A stretch of 64,000 nucleotides of DNA from Tistlia consotensis USBA 355. GTDB lineage: Bacteria > Pseudomonadota > Alphaproteobacteria > Kiloniellales > DSM-21159. The stretch lies in the NCBI RefSeq assembly GCF_900177295.1, contig NZ_FWZX01000013.1:92554-156553 (forward strand). The letters are read 5' to 3'. The notes beneath the pieces are model-generated. The model was not told where the DNA came from, did not search any database, and was given only the letters and a program-made list of their open reading frames with translations. A program made the translations under genes and the position numbers. This document shows positions 49,028-57,833 of the stretch, one piece after another; the stretch's first letter is position 1, and each line of letters starts with the position of its first letter.

Positions 49028-50002
49028 ATGGACATCGAGGAGACCGCCGAGAGGATCCGCACCGGCGACCGCCGGGCCCTGGCGCGCGCCATCACCCTGG
49101 CCGAGTCGAGCCGCGCCGACCACCGCGAGCGGGCCGAGGCGCTGCTCGCCGTCCTGCTGCCGGCGACCGGCGGCTCGGTGCGGCTCGGCATCTCCGGCCC
49201 GCCCGGGGTCGGCAAGTCGAGCTTCATCGAGGCCTTCGGCAGCCGGCTGATCGAGGAGGGGCACCGGGTCGCGGTGCTGGCCATCGACCCCTCCTCGCGG
49301 GTCACCGGCGGCTCGATCCTGGGCGACAAGACGCGCATGGAGCGCCTGGCCCGCTCCCCGGAGGCCTTCGTGCGCCCCTCGCCGACCGGCGGCTCGCTGG
49401 GCGGCGTCGCCCGGCGCACCCGCGAGGCCCTGCTGCTCTGCGAGGCCGCCGGCTTCGACGTGACCATCGTCGAGACGGTCGGCGTCGGCCAGTCGGAGAC
49501 CGCGGTCGCCGACATGGTCGACCTGTTCCTGCTGCTGCTGCCGCCGGCCGGCGGCGACGAGCTGCAGGGCATCAAGAAGGGCGTCGTCGAGCTGGCCGAC
49601 CTGGTCGTGGTCAACAAGGCCGACGGCGACCTCCTCGCCTCGGCCCGCCGCGCCGCCGCCGAGTACCAGAGCGCGCTGCGCATGCTGCGCCCGACCACCG
49701 CCGACTGGCAGGTGCCGGTCCTGCAGGTCTCGGCGCGCGAGGAGCGCGGGCTCGACGAGGTCTGGCAGGCGGTCGGCCGCTTCCGCGCGGCGCTCGGCGA
49801 GGCCGGCCTGGCGCGCAAGCGCGCCGCCCAGGCCCGGGCCTGGATGTGGAGCGAGATCGACGACTCCCTGATCCGCGCCTTCCGCGCCCACCCGGCCGTG
49901 GCCGCCCGGCTGGCCGAGGCCGAGGCCGCGGTCTCGGAAGGCCGGCAGCCGGCCGCGACGGCCGCGAGGGAGTTGCTCGCCGCCTTCCTGGGGCGAACCT
50001 AG
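49028..50002 (+). CDS. meaB: Methylmalonyl-CoA mutase-associated GTPase MeaB
   Basis: This G3E P-loop GTPase protects and reloads methylmalonyl-CoA mutase with adenosylcobalamin. It has 324 residues. Walker A is [41 protein letters not shown] is the switch region; [23 protein letters not shown] and VVNKADGD (base recognition) follow. The ATG at 49028 is used; an earlier in-frame GTG lacks support. It is separated from scpA by two genes and a repeat, unlike genomes where the two adjoin. Confidence 0.96.
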   Translation: MDIEETAERIRTGDRRALARAITLAESSRADHRERAEALLAVLLPATGGSVRLGISGPPGVGKSSFIEAFGSRLIEEGHRVAVLAIDPSSRVTGGSILGDKTRMERLARSPEAFVRPSPTGGSLGGVARRTREALLLCEAAGFDVTIVETVGVGQSETAVADMVDLFLLLLPPAGGDELQGIKKGVVELADLVVVNKADGDLLASARRAAAEYQSALRMLRPTTADWQVPVLQVSAREERGLDEVWQAVGRFRAALGEAGLARKRAAQARAWMWSEIDDSLIRAFRAHPAVAARLAEAEAAVSEGRQPAATAARELLAAFLGRT

Positions 50003-50043
50003 CCATCCCCCCGATCAGCGGAGGAAAATCCCGTCCTTCCGCC

Positions 50044-50073
50044 TTGACGCGCGCCCCGGCCTTCGCCTATACA
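50044..50073 (+). promoter_or_regulatory. Sigma70-type promoter of rpmB
   Basis: TTGACG and TATACA are separated by 18 nt, a strong match to the housekeeping consensus. It lies about 70 nt before the rpmB start codon. Confidence 0.7.
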
Positions 50074-50083
50074 CCCGCTCTCC

Positions 50084-50115
50084 CGGCTGCGGCCTGCCCG
50101 CAGCCGCTCGATTTT
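50084..50115 (+). promoter_or_regulatory. Leader hairpin followed by T-run before rpmB (possible attenuator)
   Basis: A perfect 9-bp stem (50084-50092 with 50098-50106, loop CCTGC) begins near the predicted transcription start and is followed by CTCGATTTTT. This resembles an intrinsic terminator in the leader, or a 5' stabilising hairpin. It leaves about 25 nt to the rpmB ATG. Confidence 0.4.
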
Positions 50116-50140
50116 TAGTGCCAGCGGACGGAATAGAATC

Positions 50141-50440
50141 ATGCCTCGTGTGTGCTCTTTCACCGGCAAGCGCGTGATCAGTGGCCACCACGTGAGCCAC
50201 TCGAACATCAAGACGAAGCGCCGCTTCAAGCCGAACCTGCAGACGACCTCGCTCTACAGCGAGGCGCTGAGCAAGATGGTGCGCATGCGCATCTCGACCG
50301 CCGGCATCCGCACGGTCGAGCACAACGGCGGCCTGGACTCCTTCCTGCTCGGCACCCCGGACCGCAAGCTCGGCCTCGAGGCGCTGCGCATCAAGCGCCA
50401 GATCCTCGACGCCAAGAAGGGCGAGACGGCTGCCGCCTGA
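50141..50440 (+). CDS. rpmB: 50S ribosomal protein L28
   Basis: This is a ribosomal large-subunit protein of 99 residues. It has the L28 N-terminus [21 protein letters not shown], then [20 protein letters not shown], and the C-terminal [25 protein letters not shown]. It has its own strong promoter and a clear intrinsic terminator, so it is monocistronic. Confidence 0.98.
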   Translation: MPRVCSFTGKRVISGHHVSHSNIKTKRRFKPNLQTTSLYSEALSKMVRMRISTAGIRTVEHNGGLDSFLLGTPDRKLGLEALRIKRQILDAKKGETAAA

Positions 50441-50470
50441 CCGGCGCCTCTCCGAGCTTCTTCGAGATCG

Positions 50471-50500
50471 AGGCCTCCGCCGTCCGGCGGAGGCCTTTTT
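50471..50500 (+). terminator. Intrinsic terminator of rpmB
   Basis: An 11-bp perfect stem (50471-50481 with 50486-50496, loop GTCC) is followed directly by a run of T. It may also serve the convergent gene at 50511. Confidence 0.9.
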
Positions 50501-50510
50501 CGTTCGGGTG

Positions 50511-50726
50511 CTACGCCCGCCGGCGCCAGAGCAGGGCGCCGACCGTGCCCAGGGCGCCGAGGCCGAGAGCCCAGGGCAGGCCGGCGACCAGGGCGGTCCT
50601 GATCGAATCGAGGCTGCCCGGCCGGGGATGCGCGCCCATCATGGCCATGATGCAGAGCAGGTAGGCGGTGCCGAAGATCTTCGGCGCCCACTCCCTGACC
50701 CAGCTCTTCTCCTCGTCGGACAGCAT
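50511..50726 (-). CDS. Small membrane protein of unknown function, 71 aa
   Basis: Two hydrophobic segments (IFGTAYLLCIMAMMGA and LPWALGLGALGTVGALLW) follow a charged N-terminus, MLSDEEKSWVREWAPK, and the protein ends in RRRA, suggesting a small inner-membrane protein. It lies downstream of gshA on the same strand and converges with rpmB. I do not recognise a family. Confidence 0.6.
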   Translation of the reverse strand: MLSDEEKSWVREWAPKIFGTAYLLCIMAMMGAHPRPGSLDSIRTALVAGLPWALGLGALGTVGALLWRRRA

Positions 50727-50796
50727 GGCCGCCCCCCTCGTCGCCGCCGCGGAGGCCAGACCCTAGCCTCTCGGGCGGGCCGGGGCCAAGTGCGGC

Positions 50797-52164
50797 TCAG
50801 TAGGCGTATTCGCGGAACAGCGGCTCGAGACGGTGCTGCCAGCGGCCCTCGTAGGCCTCGAGCAGCTCCTCGGCCGGGGTGCGGCCGGACTCGACGGTCT
50901 CCTGCAGCACCGCCAGGTACTCGGTCTCGTCCAGGCTGACCTTGCCGGCCCTGGCACGGCGCTTCAGGCCGTCCCCGGCGATCGCCACGACCTCGCGGGC
51001 CAGCTCGAGCAGCGGCCGGCCGCGGAACGGCGTCGCCAGGGCCCGGCGCGGCACCTCGTTGCGCAGGAAGGCGTGCTCCTCGTGGCTCCAGCCGGCGATC
51101 AGGTCCTCGGCCGCCGACAGCGCGGTCTCGTCGTAGAGCAGGCCGACCCAGAGCGCCGGCAGCGCGCAGAGCCGGCGCCAGGGCCCGCCGTCGGCGCCGC
51201 GCATCTCCATGTACTGCTTCAGCCGGACCTCCGGGAACAGCGTCGTCAGGTGGTCGGCCCAGTCGCTCATCAGCGGCTTCTCGCCGGGCAGCGCCGGCAG
51301 GCGGCCGTCCAGGAAGTCGCGGAACGACTGGCCGCTGGCGTCGATGTAGCGGCCGTCGCGGTAGACGAAGTACATCGGCACGTCGAGCGCGTAGTCGACG
51401 TAGCGCTCGAAGCCCATGCCCGGCTCGAAGACGAAGGGCAGGATGCCCGAGCGGTCGGGGTCGGTGTCGGTCCAGATGTGGCTGCGGTAGCTGAGGAAGC
51501 CGTTCGGCCGGCCCTCGGTGAAGGGCGAGTTCGCGAACAGCGCCGTCGCGACCGGCTGCAGCGCCAGGCCGACCCGGAACTTGCGCACCATGTCGCGCTC
51601 GTCGGCGAAGTCCAGGTTGACCTGCACCGTGCAGGTCCGGTGCATCATGTCGAGGCCGAGGGTGCCGACCTTGGGCATGTAGGCGCGCATGATCGCCGAG
51701 CGGGCCTTCGGCATCTCCTGGACGTCGGCGCGGCTCCAGGTCGGCGCGAAGCCGAGGCCGATCATGCCGATGTCGAGCGGCTCGCAGACCTCCTTGACCT
51801 GGCGCAGATGGGTATGCACCTCGTCGCAGGTCTGGTGCAGCGTCTCCAGCGGCGCGCCCGACAGCTCGAACTGGCCGCCCGGCTCCAGGGTGATCGAGCA
51901 GCCGTCCTTGAGCAGGGCCAGCGGCTTGCCGCCCTCGAAGACCGGCTGCCAGCCGAAGCGCTCGGTGAGGACCTCGAGCAGCGTGCGGATCGAGCGCGCG
52001 CCCTCGTAGGGCAGCGGCTTCAGGTCGTCGCGCGAGAAGGCGAACTTCTCGTGCTCGGTGCCGATGCGCCAGTTCGCGCGCGGCTTGCCGGCGCTCTCGA
52101 GGTGCTCGACGAGCTGCCGGCGATCCTCGATCGGCGCGCCCTTCTCCTGCGGCGGTGCGGACAT
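50797..52164 (-). CDS. gshA: Glutamate-cysteine ligase (plant/alphaproteobacterial type)
   Basis: This enzyme joins glutamate and cysteine in the first step of glutathione synthesis. It has 455 residues, standard for this type. Landmarks are [13 protein letters not shown] at the N-terminus, [53 protein letters not shown] and [17 protein letters not shown]. The ATG at 52164 with GGAG upstream is preferred over longer starts whose extra residues are unconserved. Glutathione is also relevant to the Atm1-type exporter and ArsC-like protein in this window. Confidence 0.95.
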   Translation of the reverse strand: MSAPPQEKGAPIEDRRQLVEHLESAGKPRANWRIGTEHEKFAFSRDDLKPLPYEGARSIRTLLEVLTERFGWQPVFEGGKPLALLKDGCSITLEPGGQFELSGAPLETLHQTCDEVHTHLRQVKEVCEPLDIGMIGLGFAPTWSRADVQEMPKARSAIMRAYMPKVGTLGLDMMHRTCTVQVNLDFADERDMVRKFRVGLALQPVATALFANSPFTEGRPNGFLSYRSHIWTDTDPDRSGILPFVFEPGMGFERYVDYALDVPMYFVYRDGRYIDASGQSFRDFLDGRLPALPGEKPLMSDWADHLTTLFPEVRLKQYMEMRGADGGPWRRLCALPALWVGLLYDETALSAAEDLIAGWSHEEHAFLRNEVPRRALATPFRGRPLLELAREVVAIAGDGLKRRARAGKVSLDETEYLAVLQETVESGRTPAEELLEAYEGRWQHRLEPLFREYAY

Positions 52165-52336
52165 GTCTCCAGGGGCTCCGGCGTTGTCTGGGCGCTTCTT
52201 CGACGCCGCTTCTCTGGGCAGCGCGGCTGATAAAGGCGGCAGCGCCGGTGCCGCGTCAAGCCTTTGGCTTTCATGGCACCTTTGCCGCTCGGAGCACAAT
52301 TCCTCTGCCGTCGAAGACCGGAAGAGGACGATCCTG

Positions 52337-53137
52337 CTACCGCCAGTCGCCGACCTCGGACTGCAGCAGGGCGAGGCCGGCGATCGCCGCGGTGTCGGCG
52401 CGCAGCAGGCGCGGGCCCAGCGTGCCGCGGACGACGAAGGGCAGGCCGGCCAGCAGCTCCCGCTCCGGCTCGGCGAAACCGCCCTCCGGGCCGATCAGCA
52501 GCGCCCAGCGACCTTCCGGCGCACGCGGCGCCGCGGCGCGGATCGCCTCGGCGAGCGGCGGCAGGCTGCGGTCGTGGGCGCCGCCCTCGTCGGCCATCAC
52601 CAGCAGGCGCCCGACGCCGGTCGCGCCGGGCGGGTTGAGCGCCTCCCAGTCGCCGAGCAGCCGGTCGAGAGCGAGCGGCTCGCGCACCTGCGGCACCGAC
52701 AGGCGCTCGCACTGCTCGGCGGCCTCGCGGGCGTTGGCGGCCAGGCGCTGGACGTTGACCCGCTCGACCGCGGTGAAGCGGGTCAGCACCGGCTGCAGCA
52801 GCGAGCAGCCGAGCTCGCTGGCCTTCTCCGCGACGAAGTCGATGCGCGCCCGCTTGATCGGCGCGAAGGCCAGCCAGAGATCGGGCTCGCGGACCTGCGG
52901 CCGGCGCGGCGCCTCGACGACCAGCGACGCCCAGCCCTTGCCGACGGCGTCGAGCCGCCCCAGCCACTCGCCGTCCCGGCCGTTGAACAGCGCCAGCGCG
53001 GCGCCCGGGGCGAGGCGCAGCACCGAGCGCAGGAAGTGCGCGCGCTCGCGGTCGAGGCCGAGGGCCAGGCCGGCCCGGAGGTCCTCCTCGACGAAGAGGC
53101 GGGTCGCGACGCGCTCGCTCGTGGGATCCTGGGTCAT
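52337..53137 (-). CDS. rsmE: 16S rRNA (uracil(1498)-N(3))-methyltransferase
   Basis: This SPOUT-fold methyltransferase acts on U1498 of 16S rRNA and has 266 residues. It has the N-terminal PUA-like segment [11 protein letters not shown] to [33 protein letters not shown], and the knot motif [19 protein letters not shown]. It ends in [23 protein letters not shown] at 53137; a TTG 18 nt upstream is in frame but less likely. It lies upstream of gshA and diverges from ubiA. Confidence 0.96.
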   Translation of the reverse strand: MTQDPTSERVATRLFVEEDLRAGLALGLDRERAHFLRSVLRLAPGAALALFNGRDGEWLGRLDAVGKGWASLVVEAPRRPQVREPDLWLAFAPIKRARIDFVAEKASELGCSLLQPVLTRFTAVERVNVQRLAANAREAAEQCERLSVPQVREPLALDRLLGDWEALNPPGATGVGRLLVMADEGGAHDRSLPPLAEAIRAAAPRAPEGRWALLIGPEGGFAEPERELLAGLPFVVRGTLGPRLLRADTAAIAGLALLQSEVGDWR

Positions 53138-53214
53138 GGGGCGGAAGGTAGCCAAAGCGCGGCCCTCTGTCAGGCGGTGACAGCCCCCCCGCTCGGCGCT
53201 ATGGCTTGGGGGCC

Positions 53215-54174
53215 ATGAGCAGCGCCGCCCCCTCGAGCCCCTCGTCCGCCCGCTCGGCCGCCCACTCGGCCAGCGACATCCGCCCCGACGCCCTGGTGCT
53301 GCGCCTGGCGCCCGGGGGCTGGCGGCCCTACCTGCGCCTGGCCCGGCTCGACCGGCCGATCGGCACCTGGCTGCTGCTGTTCCCCTGCTGGTGGTCGATC
53401 GCGCTGGCCCAGGCGGTGCGGGGCGAGGCGCCGGACCTCCGGCTCTACCTGCTGTTCGGGGTCGGCGCGCTGGTCATGCGCGGCGCCGGCTGCACCGTGA
53501 ACGATCTCGCCGACCGCGACTTCGACGCCAAGGTCGCGCGCACCGCCGACCGGCCGATCGCCAGCGGCCAGGTCTCGCCGCGCCAGGCCCTCGCCTTCCT
53601 GGCCGGCCTGCTGCTGCTCGGCCTGGTCATCCTGCTGCAGCTGCCGGCGACGGCGATCTGGCTCGGCGTCGGCTCGCTGCTGCTCGTCTTCCCCTATCCG
53701 CTGATGAAGCGGATCACCTACTGGCCGCAGCTCTGGCTCGGCCTGACCTTCAACTGGGGCGCGCTGATGGGCTGGGCGGCGGTCACCGACGGCCTCGGCT
53801 GGCCGCCGGTCCTGCTCTATCTCGCCGGGATCTTCTGGACCCTGGGCTACGACACGATCTACGCCCACCAGGACAAGGAGGACGACGTCCTGGTCGGGGT
53901 CAAGTCGAGCGCGCTCAAGCTCGGCGAGCGCACACGGCCCTGGCTGGTCGCCTTCTACGCCGCATCCGTCCTGCTGTTCGCCGCGAGCGGCTGGGCCGCC
54001 GGGCTCGCCTGGCCCTACGACCTGGGCGTCGCGGCGCTCGCCCTGCAGCTGGCCTGGCAGATCCGGCGCCTCGACATCGACGCGCCCCTGCTCTGCCTCC
54101 GGCTCTTCCAGTCGAACCGCTGGGCCGGCTGGCTGCTGCTCGCCGGCCTGGTTGCCGTTCCTTTCCTGGAATGA
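53215..54174 (+). CDS. ubiA: 4-hydroxybenzoate octaprenyltransferase
   Basis: This integral-membrane prenyltransferase attaches the polyprenyl tail to 4-hydroxybenzoate in ubiquinone synthesis. It has 319 residues with about eight helices. The Mg-pyrophosphate motifs are GCTVNDLADRDFDAKVARTADRP and DTIYAHQDKEDD. A 40-residue Ser/Ala-rich N-terminus precedes the first helix. Its TGA overlaps the next gene's ATG, coupling ubiA to the methyltransferase. Confidence 0.96.
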   Translation: MSSAAPSSPSSARSAAHSASDIRPDALVLRLAPGGWRPYLRLARLDRPIGTWLLLFPCWWSIALAQAVRGEAPDLRLYLLFGVGALVMRGAGCTVNDLADRDFDAKVARTADRPIASGQVSPRQALAFLAGLLLLGLVILLQLPATAIWLGVGSLLLVFPYPLMKRITYWPQLWLGLTFNWGALMGWAAVTDGLGWPPVLLYLAGIFWTLGYDTIYAHQDKEDDVLVGVKSSALKLGERTRPWLVAFYAASVLLFAASGWAAGLAWPYDLGVAALALQLAWQIRRLDIDAPLLCLRLFQSNRWAGWLLLAGLVAVPFLE

Positions 54175-54833
54175 CCTCGCCGATGGCTGCCGCGGACCCC
54201 GAGAGCTTCGTGCGCAGCCAGACGGCCATCGAGGCACCGTCGCTCATTCCCGAGCTGCGCCTCCATCTCGCGACCGAAGTCATCCCGCTGTGGCAGGCGA
54301 CCGAGGCCGACCTCGAGGCCATCGGCCTGCCGCCGCCCTACTGGGCCTTCGCCTGGGCCGGCGGCCAGGGCCTGGCCCGCTACCTGCTCGACCAGCCGGA
54401 GGTCGTCGCCGGCCGCCGGGTGCTCGACTTCGCCGCCGGCAGCGGGGTCGCCGGCCTGGCCGCCGCCCGCGCCGGCGCGGCCGCGGTCGAGGCCAGCGAG
54501 ATCGACGCCTTCGCGCTGGCCGCCCTCAAGCTCAACGCCGCGCTCAACGGCCTGGCCCTGACGGTGCGCAGCGACGACCTGGTCGGCCGCGACGAGGGCT
54601 GGGCGGTCGTGCTGGCCGGCGACGTCTGCTACGAGCGGCCGATGGCCGAGCGCGTCTTCGCCTGGCTGCGCAGCCTCGCCGCACGCGGCGCCCTGGTGCT
54701 GCTCGGCGACCCCGGCCGGACCTACCTGCCGAAGGCCGGCCTGGAGCGGATCACGGCCTACGGCGTCCGGACCAGCCGCGAGCTGGAGGACAGCGACCTG
54801 CGCAACGCCGTGGTCTGGCGGGTGCTGGGGTAG
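54171..54833 (+). CDS. ETF-beta lysine methyltransferase-like class I methyltransferase
   Basis: This SAM-dependent methyltransferase has 220 residues. Its PPYWAFAWAGGQGLARYLLD segment, followed by GRRVLDFAAGSGVAGLAAARAGA and ASEIDAFALAALKLNAALNGL, closely follows the pattern of the electron-transfer-flavoprotein beta-subunit lysine methyltransferase and related PrmA-like enzymes. The late motif VVLAGDVCYERPMAERVFAWL is also typical. It is translationally coupled to ubiA. Its likely target belongs to the ETF/ETF-QO/ubiquinone chain; other protein lysines are possible. Confidence 0.83.
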   Translation: MTSPMAAADPESFVRSQTAIEAPSLIPELRLHLATEVIPLWQATEADLEAIGLPPPYWAFAWAGGQGLARYLLDQPEVVAGRRVLDFAAGSGVAGLAAARAGAAAVEASEIDAFALAALKLNAALNGLALTVRSDDLVGRDEGWAVVLAGDVCYERPMAERVFAWLRSLAARGALVLLGDPGRTYLPKAGLERITAYGVRTSRELEDSDLRNAVVWRVLG

Positions 54834-54871
54834 CGCGTCACTGCTCCGGCCGGAGCAGCCCGCGAAACGGC

Positions 54872-56479
54872 CTACCCCGCGTTCGCCGACCTGGCGATCG
54901 CCGGTGGCCGGTACTGGTAGAGCCAGGTCTCGGTCAGCGGCCGCTTGCCGAGGCGCAGGAAGCCGCGCAGCTCGGCCGGCTCCCGGCCCGGCGCGGTCAG
55001 GTCGAACTGGACCCGCCAGCGCCTGGTGCCGGGGATCCGCTCGACGAAGACGTAGGAGATCTCGCCGCGCGAGCTGTCGAGCACCGGGGTCACCTTCGCG
55101 TCGCCGTCCAGCTCCTCGAGCGGCCCGCCGGCGAACTCGACGACGAACTTCTCGACGCCCTGCGGCCGCGGCTTGCCCGGCTCGCCGCCGCGGCCCCGGC
55201 GGGTCGCGACGCACTGGGCGATCTCCTTGGGCGGATAGGGCTGGTCGGCCAGCCAGTGCAGCCTGTAGCGGAAGCTGTAGGCGACGCCGGGCCCGGACGC
55301 TTGGGCCGGCACCCAGAAGGCGCCGATGTTGTCGTGGATCTCGTCGTCGGTGTTGAGCTCGACCAGCTGCACCGCGCCGTCGCCCCAGTCGTCGAGCGGC
55401 TCGACCCAGACGCTGGGCCTCAGCTCGTAGTGCACGCCGTCGAGGAAGTGGTCGAAGTTGCGGTCGCGCTGCAGCAGGCCGAAGCCGCGCGGCCCCTTGT
55501 CGACGAAGCTCGAGGTCACCGGCACCGGCGGGTTGTTGAGCGGTCGCCAGAGCCGCTCGCCGCCGCCGGTCCAGATCGCCAGGCCGTCGGAGTCGTGGAC
55601 CTCCGGGCGCCAGTCGTGGGCCGAGTCGCGGTCGGTCTCCGAGTACCAGTACATCGAGGTCAGCGGCGCGATGCCCAGGCGCTGCACGGCCTTGCGCAGG
55701 AAGAGGCGGGTCTCGATCTCCATGACCACGCCCTCGGTGCGCCACAGCTTGAAGGCGTAGGCGCCGGCGAGGCTGGGGCCGTCGAGCAGGGCGTAGACCA
55801 GCGCCGGATCCGCTTCGCTCGGCGCCGGCGCGATCCAGAAGGCCTTGAAGTCGGGGAACTCCTCTGGGCCCGGCACCGCCGTGTCGATCGCGATGCCGCG
55901 TGCCGACAGGCCGTACTGGCCGAGCTCGCCGATCGCCCGGAAGTAGGAGGCGCCGAGGAAGGCGACCCAGTCCTGGGTCTTCCAGTCCTTGCGGTGGCGC
56001 GACTCCTGGAAGCGGAAGCCGGCGAAGCCGGCATCCTGCGGCAGCTGCCGGGCGATGGAGTCCGCCGGCATGTCGAAGTAGGCCGGGTCGTAGAGGATCT
56101 CCGAGGCCGCGCCGTCGCGCACGACGTGCATCGTGACCTTCTTCGGGAAAAACATGCCGAGGTGGAAGAAGGTCGCGGGATAGACGCCCGGCCCCTCGGC
56201 GAACAGCGCGTCCTCGGCGCGGAAGCGGATCTGCCCGTGGGTCTGGTAGTCGATCTTCTGGACGATCTCCGGCGCCGGCCGGTAGGGCGGCTCGTAGGGC
56301 GCCGCGGCGAGTCGCCGGGCCTGCTCGGTCAGGGCCTCGAAGGAAAAGGGCCGCGGTTCGCCGAGCCGCAGGCCGGCGGCCCGCTGCGCCGCCGACCCCG
56401 GCGCGGCCCCGGCCAGCCAGAGCAGGCCGGCCAGGCCGAGCGTGCCGAGAAACTCGCGGCGTTCCGGACTATGGGACAT
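54872..56479 (-). CDS. Periplasmic glucan biosynthesis protein (MdoG/OpgD family)
   Basis: This exported protein, needed for backbone and branching of osmoregulated periplasmic glucans, has 535 residues. The N-terminus has a twin-arginine-like ERREFLGTLGLAGLLWLAGA signal, pointing to OpgD rather than Sec-exported OpgG. Family segments include YRPAPEIVQKIDYQTHGQIRFR, PLTSMYWYSETDR, DSDGLAIWTGGGERLWRPLNNP and RPSVWVEPLDDWGDGAVQLVEL. The ATG at 56479 follows GAGAGG. No opgH glucosyltransferase gene is adjacent, which is unusual for the pathway. Confidence 0.92.
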   Translation of the reverse strand: MSHSPERREFLGTLGLAGLLWLAGAAPGSAAQRAAGLRLGEPRPFSFEALTEQARRLAAAPYEPPYRPAPEIVQKIDYQTHGQIRFRAEDALFAEGPGVYPATFFHLGMFFPKKVTMHVVRDGAASEILYDPAYFDMPADSIARQLPQDAGFAGFRFQESRHRKDWKTQDWVAFLGASYFRAIGELGQYGLSARGIAIDTAVPGPEEFPDFKAFWIAPAPSEADPALVYALLDGPSLAGAYAFKLWRTEGVVMEIETRLFLRKAVQRLGIAPLTSMYWYSETDRDSAHDWRPEVHDSDGLAIWTGGGERLWRPLNNPPVPVTSSFVDKGPRGFGLLQRDRNFDHFLDGVHYELRPSVWVEPLDDWGDGAVQLVELNTDDEIHDNIGAFWVPAQASGPGVAYSFRYRLHWLADQPYPPKEIAQCVATRRGRGGEPGKPRPQGVEKFVVEFAGGPLEELDGDAKVTPVLDSSRGEISYVFVERIPGTRRWRVQFDLTAPGREPAELRGFLRLGKRPLTETWLYQYRPPAIARSANAG

Positions 56480-56594
56480 CGTCGACCTCTCGCTTCGGCT
56501 CCGACGCTCCGGGACGCCCCCGGGGGCGGAGCGGGTGGAATAGACAGGAACCGGTACCGAAAGGCGAGTCCGTCGCCACGCCGGCGCGCCAGCC

Positions 56595-57320
56595 CTAACG
56601 GGTTGCCGTGACGAAATCGGGCAGATCGAGAGGCAGGGCCTGGGCACGCAGGCGCCGGGCGAAGGCCTTGCGGCGCGCCTCGTCGTCGATCAGCGCCAGC
56701 ACATGGTCGTCGAGCCGCTCGGCGGGATGGTGCCGGGCACGCAGGCGTTCCTGCAGGTCGCGCTGCAGCACCGCGCCGTGCGGCCGGCCCTCGGCCCGGA
56801 GCAGGGCGAGGCCGAGCGGCCGCCCGTCGTCGGCCAGGCTGCCGTAGGCGTTGACGTAGCAGGCGAGCCGCTCGGCGCCGGGGCCGGCCTCCGGCTCCAG
56901 CGCGACCCGCTCCAGGCTGCCGAAGGGATAGCTGGCCGCGCCCTCGGTCTCGTGCATGCGCACGAGCTGCGCCTCGTCGAGCCAGGTCAGGGCGACCCGC
57001 ACCCGGCAGCCCGGCGCGCGCTGCAGGGTCGAGGAGACCGCGCCGTAGCGCGTGACGTGGGCGGCATAGACGACGTCGTAGCCCCGGAGCCAGGCGTAGG
57101 TCACAGGGATCTCGGTCGCGGCGCCGAACTTGCGGAGCAGCTGTGCCGGCGCCCGGTTGGAGCCGTGCGCCAGCACAGGCCGGCGGCCGCGGTAGTCGGC
57201 CGCCTCGATCGGCTGCTCGGCGCCCGAGGCGAAGAGGTAGGAACGCTCGGGGGCGTCATAGGGATAGTCGAGCGCCAGGGCGAGGCGCTCGGCCGCGCCC
57301 TCCGGGAGCGGCCAGGACAA
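56595..57320 (-). CDS. Gamma-glutamylcyclotransferase-like hypothetical protein
   Basis: This soluble 241-residue protein contains RPVLAHGSNRAPAQLLRKFG, reminiscent of the GGCT-fold YGSN loop, then VVYAAHVTRYGAVSSTLQRAPG and LVRMHETEGAASYPFG with a candidate catalytic glutamate. The N-terminal 45 residues (LALALDYPYDAPERSYLFASG) are outside that domain. Assignment to a cyclotransferase reaction is tentative. It is preceded by a DUF4170 gene, same strand. Confidence 0.65.
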   Translation of the reverse strand: MSWPLPEGAAERLALALDYPYDAPERSYLFASGAEQPIEAADYRGRRPVLAHGSNRAPAQLLRKFGAATEIPVTYAWLRGYDVVYAAHVTRYGAVSSTLQRAPGCRVRVALTWLDEAQLVRMHETEGAASYPFGSLERVALEPEAGPGAERLACYVNAYGSLADDGRPLGLALLRAEGRPHGAVLQRDLQERLRARHHPAERLDDHVLALIDDEARRKAFARRLRAQALPLDLPDFVTATR

Positions 57321-57335
57321 GACCGCCGGCCCAGC

Positions 57336-57548
57336 TCAGTCGGTGCAGGGCGGCGCTTCGTCCTGGTCGATCGTCTCGATGCGATAGCGCGTGTGCGCCT
57401 CGTCGACCGTGAGCCAGGCACGCCGGGCCCACTCGGCCTTGGCGTCGTCGTAGCTGGTGTAGGGGCCGAGCCACTCCTCGCGCTCGCCCACCGGCACTTG
57501 AAACTTCGTGTCGCGATACTCACCGCCGACGACCCAGTATTGCTGCAT
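57336..57548 (-). CDS. DUF4170 domain-containing protein, 70 aa
   Basis: This small acidic protein has the DUF4170 pattern YWVVGGEYRDTKFQVPVG, then EWLGPYTSYDDAKAEWARRAWLTVDEAHTRYRIE. It is common in alphaproteobacteria; function unknown. The ATG at 57548 fits the family's short N-terminus; a longer in-frame start is less likely. The 57549-57833 spacer upstream holds no clear gene. Confidence 0.85.
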   Translation of the reverse strand: MQQYWVVGGEYRDTKFQVPVGEREEWLGPYTSYDDAKAEWARRAWLTVDEAHTRYRIETIDQDEAPPCTD

Positions 57549-57833
57549 GGTCGTAACTCGCCCGAATTCAACTTTCGCGAAGACTTCGATTTCCACCCTG
57601 CACTGCGGTGGCCGCGCCGATCAAGGCCGAATAAGTTGGCAATGGCCCCGGCCGGCGCAAGGCCGGCATGACGACGCAGGCACCCTGGGGCGCCAGCCTG
57701 ACGACAGGAGCGTGAACGAAGCGTTAGCGCGGCGGTTCCGATCGCGCCGGCGAGGCGATTCAGTCTGCAACGAAGCCGGGCTAGTATCCCCGCCCGACCG
57801 TCCCCGCGCCACCCGAAGGAACCCGCGTCCACC

